In this document: positions 16,859 to 19,262 of the stretch, piece after piece
How positions within the stretch are numbered: the stretch's first letter is position 1
How the letters are laid out: every line of letters begins with the position of its first letter
NCBI GenBank assembly: GCA_934655835.1
Contig: CAKUHM010000002.1
Coordinates: 1 to 19,262 of the forward strand
Length of the DNA: 19,262 nt
Reading direction: 5' to 3'
Origin: an uncultured Collinsella sp.
GTDB lineage: Bacteria; Actinomycetota; Coriobacteriia; Coriobacteriales; Coriobacteriaceae
Notes under the pieces: generated by a model
Told to the model about the DNA's origin: nothing
Database searches by the model: none
The model's input: only the letters and a program-made list of their open reading frames with translations
Made by a program: the position numbers and the translations under genes

Positions 16859-16961
16859 TGGTTTTGGCAGGTCGGGATTATTCTCGGTGGGCTATAAAGG
16901 CGAGTGTATTACACGCGTACACTTACGAGATTTTCGCGCGCTCCTTCTGCGGATGTATTAC
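16846..16961 (+). repeat. Three direct copies of GRRTGTATTRC
   Basis: The copies are GGGTGTATTGC (16846-16856), GAGTGTATTAC (16902-16912) and GGATGTATTAC (16951-16961), with starts 56 and 49 bases apart. The first belongs to the 9-bp dyad. The second overlaps the perfect palindrome GTGTATTACAC (16904-16914). The third is followed by GTAAT, giving ATTAC-7-GTAAT. This is a plausible multi-site operator for one regulator, probably acting on the formate hydrogenlyase operon. The regulator is not identified. Confidence 0.55.
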
Positions 16962-16978
16962 GCTTGTAGTAATGTTTA

Positions 16979-17017
16979 CACTCATTAACTTGAGTGAAAT
17001 AAAGTGGTGGATATAAG
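16979..17017 (+). promoter_or_regulatory. Putative promoter and operator of the toxin-antitoxin operon
   Basis: A -35-like TTGAGT (16990-16995) and a -10-like TATAAG (17012-17017) are separated by 16 bases. The -35 box lies inside a dyad, CACTCA and TGAGTG (16979-16996) around a 6-base centre. Antitoxins of the RelB type repress their own promoter, so this dyad may be the autoregulatory site. The elements are seen; activity is inferred. Confidence 0.5.
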
Positions 17018-17081
17018 ATAGTCAAAAGAAAGCACAGGGCGAATTTGACCATCCGTGTTGCACTAGATAAGGGGGCTAGCG

Positions 17082-17405
17082 ATGTCATCGACTCAAAAAC
17101 GAGCCATCCTACAGGTGCGCATTCGCGAAGAGGACAAACAGCATGCCGAGCGTCTCTACGACGCAATGGGTACATCGCTTGCCGAGGCCGTTCGCCTTTT
17201 TGTTTCGCAGAGCATCCTCATGCGCAAACTGCCTTTTCAGCCGATCGCCGTGCGCTCAAAGGATGGCACGGCTGCCTACGGAGTGCTTAAGGCTTACGGG
17301 GACCCCAATCGCCGGTCCGAGGAACGCAACGCCTGGATTGAATATCTCGCCGCAGAAAGCGACGATTCGATCTTGGGTCCCGAGGAAGTAGACATCCATG
17401 AGTAG
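17082..17405 (+). CDS. RelB/DinJ-family antitoxin
   Basis: The 107-residue protein begins with a ribbon-helix-helix-like segment. QVRIREEDKQHAERLYDAMGTSLAEAVRLFVSQSI, followed by LPFQP at residues 50-54, carries the RelB/DinJ signature (MG-x-S-x-x-A-x-R-x-F and a later LPF). The C-terminal half (SKDGTAAYGVLKAYGDPNRR onwards) is charged and probably binds the toxin. AAGGGGG is positioned before the ATG. Its stop overlaps the next gene by eight bases (ATGAGTAG), the usual antitoxin-toxin arrangement. RelB-family proteins bind DNA and neutralise a ribonuclease toxin. The partner here is a PIN protein rather than RelE or YafQ. Confidence 0.85.
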   Translation: MSSTQKRAILQVRIREEDKQHAERLYDAMGTSLAEAVRLFVSQSILMRKLPFQPIAVRSKDGTAAYGVLKAYGDPNRRSEERNAWIEYLAAESDDSILGPEEVDIHE

Positions 17406-17874
17406 CACCATCATCGACGAGACCGTTATCCTACGCTACCTGCTTAACGACGACGAGGTCCTGTCGCCGCGCGCCGCCAAGGTTATCGCCACGCGCACCA
17501 CCCGCGTCTACCCCGAGATCATCACACGCGTCGCCGTCACGCTTCGCGACGTATACAAGGTCCCCCGCCCCGAGATCGCGGCGGCCTTGACCAGGTTACT
17601 CGATGACGTTATGGTCGACGAGCCCACCGTCATCGCCCTTGCCATCAAGCTGTTTGGCAGGACGCATATGGACTTTAGCGACTGCCTGCTTGCAGCCCGC
17701 ACCGCCATCTACAACGACGACGTCGTGAGCTTTGGCAAGCCCATCATCCAAGGCATGATCGATTACCGTCGCAAACGCATCAACGCAGCCGAAGCCCGCG
17801 AACGCGCCACCGACGCCCGCGGCCGCAGCACCGACGCCACCATCGACAAGCTCCGCCACCAAGGTCGCCACTAA
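17398..17874 (+). CDS. PIN-domain toxin (VapC-like), probable partner of the upstream antitoxin
   Basis: The 158-residue protein matches a PIN fold: IIDETVILRYLLNDD (5-19) with Asp7, then YPEIITRVAVTLRDVYKVPRPEI (38-60), DFSDCLLAA (92-100) with Asp95, and VVSFGKP (109-115). PIN ribonucleases normally use four acidic residues. Here the usual Glu of the second motif aligns with Arg44 and the usual Asp of the last motif with Gly113, so only two are clear, with Glu40 a possible substitute. A basic 40-residue tail (YRRKR, RERATDARGR) extends past the domain. Translation is coupled to the antitoxin by an 8-base overlap. RNA cleavage is plausible but uncertain. Confidence 0.8.
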   Translation: MSSTIIDETVILRYLLNDDEVLSPRAAKVIATRTTRVYPEIITRVAVTLRDVYKVPRPEIAAALTRLLDDVMVDEPTVIALAIKLFGRTHMDFSDCLLAARTAIYNDDVVSFGKPIIQGMIDYRRKRINAAEARERATDARGRSTDATIDKLRHQGRH

Positions 17875-17920
17875 CCGACAGACAGCGGCATCGCCCGCCC
17901 CTCAGCCCCATCCCCTTCCT

Positions 17921-17992
17921 AAGTTGCGGTGAAATAGTTCCTGGATTTAGGCTTATTCGAGCTTTTCAGGAACTATTTCACCGCAACTTTTT
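17921..17992 (+). terminator. Long hairpin with T run after the toxin gene; interspersed repeat copy 1
   Basis: The arms at 17921-17943 and 17967-17989 are perfect 23-bp reverse complements (AAGTTGCGGTGAAATAG... and ...CTATTTCACCGCAACTT) around a 23-base loop. TTTTT (17988-17992) closes the element, so it can act as an intrinsic terminator for the toxin-antitoxin operon. The stem is far longer than a terminator needs, and the first 26 bases recur at 19232, pointing to a mobile or repeated palindromic element. Confidence 0.8.
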
Positions 17993-18173
17993 GTAAGGGC
18001 AGGTTTTAATACCGCCGAAAGGCCATTATCGACCGTTTGCCGATGTGCCCAGCTCCGTTATAAGCCCCTGACCTGCACCGTCAAGCTTTTGGTCAGTTCA
18101 TGGCAAGGTCCGACAGAATGGATATGCGATAGCTTGATGTCATTCGTTCCCTCTCAATGCCTTGGGGTCGCCA
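17993..18173. other. Gap between hairpin and AbiEi-like gene
   Basis: I found no gene in these 181 bases. A 6-bp inverted pair CTGACC (18067-18072) and GGTCAG (18092-18097) is present but has no T run. The promoter of the following gene must lie here or upstream, but no strong -35/-10 pair stands out. Confidence 0.5.
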
Positions 18174-19169
18174 ATGAGTAACGATGACCGCTGCACCAAA
18201 CCACAGGTAAAGCTATTCTTCTCGATATTCGAGGCTCATCATGACGGACGCCTATTTGTAGCTACGGAAAAATGGGATGAACGATGCGCCTACGCACTCA
18301 TGAAAAAACAAATGATCGTTCGACTCTATAACCACGTCTATGCCGACCCTGCATATTGGAATGACCTTGGCATAGAAGGTCGAATCTTTCAGCTGGCATC
18401 CGCCATTGCGATCGTTGAACCGGATGCCGTGTTTTGCGGAGCAACAGCGGCACTGCTCTACGGCATCGGTTCTGCATATTCGCTTCTCGACAAGGTGCAA
18501 GTGCTGCTTCCGCGTTCCACCAGACGCGATACGTATGAATTCGTTGAGTATCGTCGCTGGCGGGCGGGCGAAGTGTGGCAGCTCGGCCCGTTTACGCTCA
18601 CGGATCCGTATCGAACGGTTGTCGACATCGCCCGAACGACCGCTTTTCGCTATGCGCTGGGTTATGTCGACGGGCTGGCTCGTGAGTACGGTGTCGAGCG
18701 CGAAGAACTGCGGGCATACGCACAAGCGAACTGCCGCGGACTGCACGGCATCGCGCGTGCGTTTGAGGTTTTTGAACACATGGATGGAAGATCGGATAAC
18801 GGTGGAGAATCCGAAGCACGGGCGGCAATGATTCTGGCGGGAGTTGCCGCTCCCGAACTTCAGGTTGAAATCACTCGACCGGGAAACGCCGGCTATTATT
18901 TGGCAGATTACGGCTGGCAGATGCCGAACGACTCTTGGATGCTGGCTGAGCTGCATGGACTAGGCAAGTTTGAGGACGATACCCAAGATGATCCGGAACA
19001 TACTGCGGCAAAAACCTATCGGGCTGCCCTCATGCGCGACGCAAACCTGCGTGCCATGGGCCACAACGTCATTCATTTCAAGCTCTCAGACACCTACGAT
19101 GTCGAAGCATTTGGCGCCATGTTGCGCGGCTACGGTATACCAACCACAAAACCCTACGCAGACTCCTGA
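18174..19169 (+). CDS. AbiEi-like N-terminal domain with C-terminal PD-(D/E)XK/Vsr-like (DUF559-type) domain
   Basis: The 331-residue protein has no gene name I recognise. Residues 41-66 (ALMKKQMIVRLYNHVYADPA) resemble the winged-helix start of AbiEi-type antitoxin proteins. DPYRTVVDIART (144-155) is typical of the middle part of this group. The C-terminus looks like a Vsr/DUF559 nuclease fold: GESEARAAMILAG with Glu212/Glu214, Asp245 (LADYGW), Glu259-Leu-His261 and a final FKLSD strand. The usual catalytic Lys position appears to be His. I chose the ATG at 18174 over a TTG at 18162. GC in the 5' part is low (55 of 120 bases at 18241-18360 by hand count). No AbiEii partner is visible before the window ends. 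Confidence 0.7.
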   Translation: MSNDDRCTKPQVKLFFSIFEAHHDGRLFVATEKWDERCAYALMKKQMIVRLYNHVYADPAYWNDLGIEGRIFQLASAIAIVEPDAVFCGATAALLYGIGSAYSLLDKVQVLLPRSTRRDTYEFVEYRRWRAGEVWQLGPFTLTDPYRTVVDIARTTAFRYALGYVDGLAREYGVEREELRAYAQANCRGLHGIARAFEVFEHMDGRSDNGGESEARAAMILAGVAAPELQVEITRPGNAGYYLADYGWQMPNDSWMLAELHGLGKFEDDTQDDPEHTAAKTYRAALMRDANLRAMGHNVIHFKLSDTYDVEAFGAMLRGYGIPTTKPYADS

Positions 19170-19231
19170 CCGGCTGCCCTCATCTTCTCGACAACAGAAC
19201 CCAACATCGGCCCAACCAACTCGGCCTCAAT

Positions 19232-19257
19232 AAGTTGCGGTGAAATAGTTCCTGGAT
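19232..19257 (+). repeat. Interspersed repeat copy 2 (left arm), cut by the window edge
   Basis: The 26 bases starting AAGTTGCGGTGAAATAGTTC are identical to 17921-17946. The sequence then differs (AACAG here, TTAGG in copy 1), which corresponds to a variable loop. The right arm would lie beyond 19262. It sits 62 bases past the stop of the AbiEi-like gene, so it probably works as that gene's terminator as well. Confidence 0.85.
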
Positions 19258-19262
19258 AACAG

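Larger units (their letters stand above)
16658..17081. promoter_or_regulatory. Divergent intergenic control region between the formate hydrogenlyase operon and the toxin-antitoxin genes
   Basis: No convincing gene lies in these 424 bases. The stretch is AT-richer than its neighbours in the 16880-17040 part. It should hold the promoter for the minus-strand operon, though no -35/-10 pair stands out there and no -24/-12 sigma-54 site was found. It also holds the promoter for the plus-strand antitoxin gene. Three GRRTGTATTRC sites and several dyads, listed separately, sit between these. Confidence 0.75.

Noticed and set aside
16658..17081. Sigma-54 (-24/-12) promoter expected by analogy with E. 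coli hyc and hyf
   Set aside because: No TGGCAC-N5-TTGC-like pair was found on the minus strand; the nearest GTGGCAACTGC lacks the -12 element.
1..19262. CRISPR array, tRNA or rRNA genes
   Set aside because: No regularly spaced direct repeats, tRNA-like cloverleaf or rRNA sequence was noticed, though no covariance-model scan could be run.

Overview
The window is a high-GC bacterial chromosome segment dominated by one long minus-strand operon for a Hyf-type (hydrogenase-4, FHL-2) formate hydrogenlyase. The set is complete, with a selenocysteine formate dehydrogenase H, a dedicated hydrogenase maturation protease and a formate channel. GC content, codon use and this gene complement suggest a fermentative gut actinobacterium of the Coriobacteriia, Collinsella being my best guess. 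That assignment is an inference and could not be tested here.

Reading the minus strand from right to left, the order is hydN (16657-16139), fdhF with an in-frame UGA read as Sec140 (16062-13840), hyfA, hyfB, hyfC, hyfD, hyfE, hyfF, hyfG, hyfH, hyfI, hyfJ (hycH-like), hycI and focA (2087-1248). It closes with a clear intrinsic terminator at 1189-1224. Most genes are separated by fewer than 20 bases or overlap. Beyond the terminator, a Cys-type molybdopterin oxidoreductase begins at 1145 and runs off the left edge.

How the operon products should work together: FocA moves formate across the membrane. FdhF oxidises it to CO2, and electrons pass through four-cluster ferredoxin subunits (HyfA, possibly HydN) and HyfH/HyfI to the NiFe site in HyfG, which reduces protons to H2. 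HyfB, HyfC, HyfD, HyfE and HyfF form the complex I-like membrane arm, with three antiporter-type subunits that could couple the reaction to ion translocation. HycI trims the HyfG C-terminus and HyfJ assists maturation. No FhlA/HyfR-type activator, hyp genes or sel genes are present in the window.

The 424-base gap 16658-17081 separates this operon from plus-strand genes. It carries three direct copies of GRRTGTATTRC, each in or next to a dyad, which look like operators. It also holds a plausible promoter for the plus-strand genes.

The right end (17082-19262) is accessory. It has a RelB/DinJ-like antitoxin overlapping a PIN-domain toxin with a degenerate acidic site, a 23-bp perfect-stem hairpin ending in a T run, and an AbiEi-like/PD-(D/E)XK-like protein gene with a lower-GC 5' part. 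The first 26 bases of the hairpin element recur at the right edge, so the last gene lies between two copies of an interspersed repeat.
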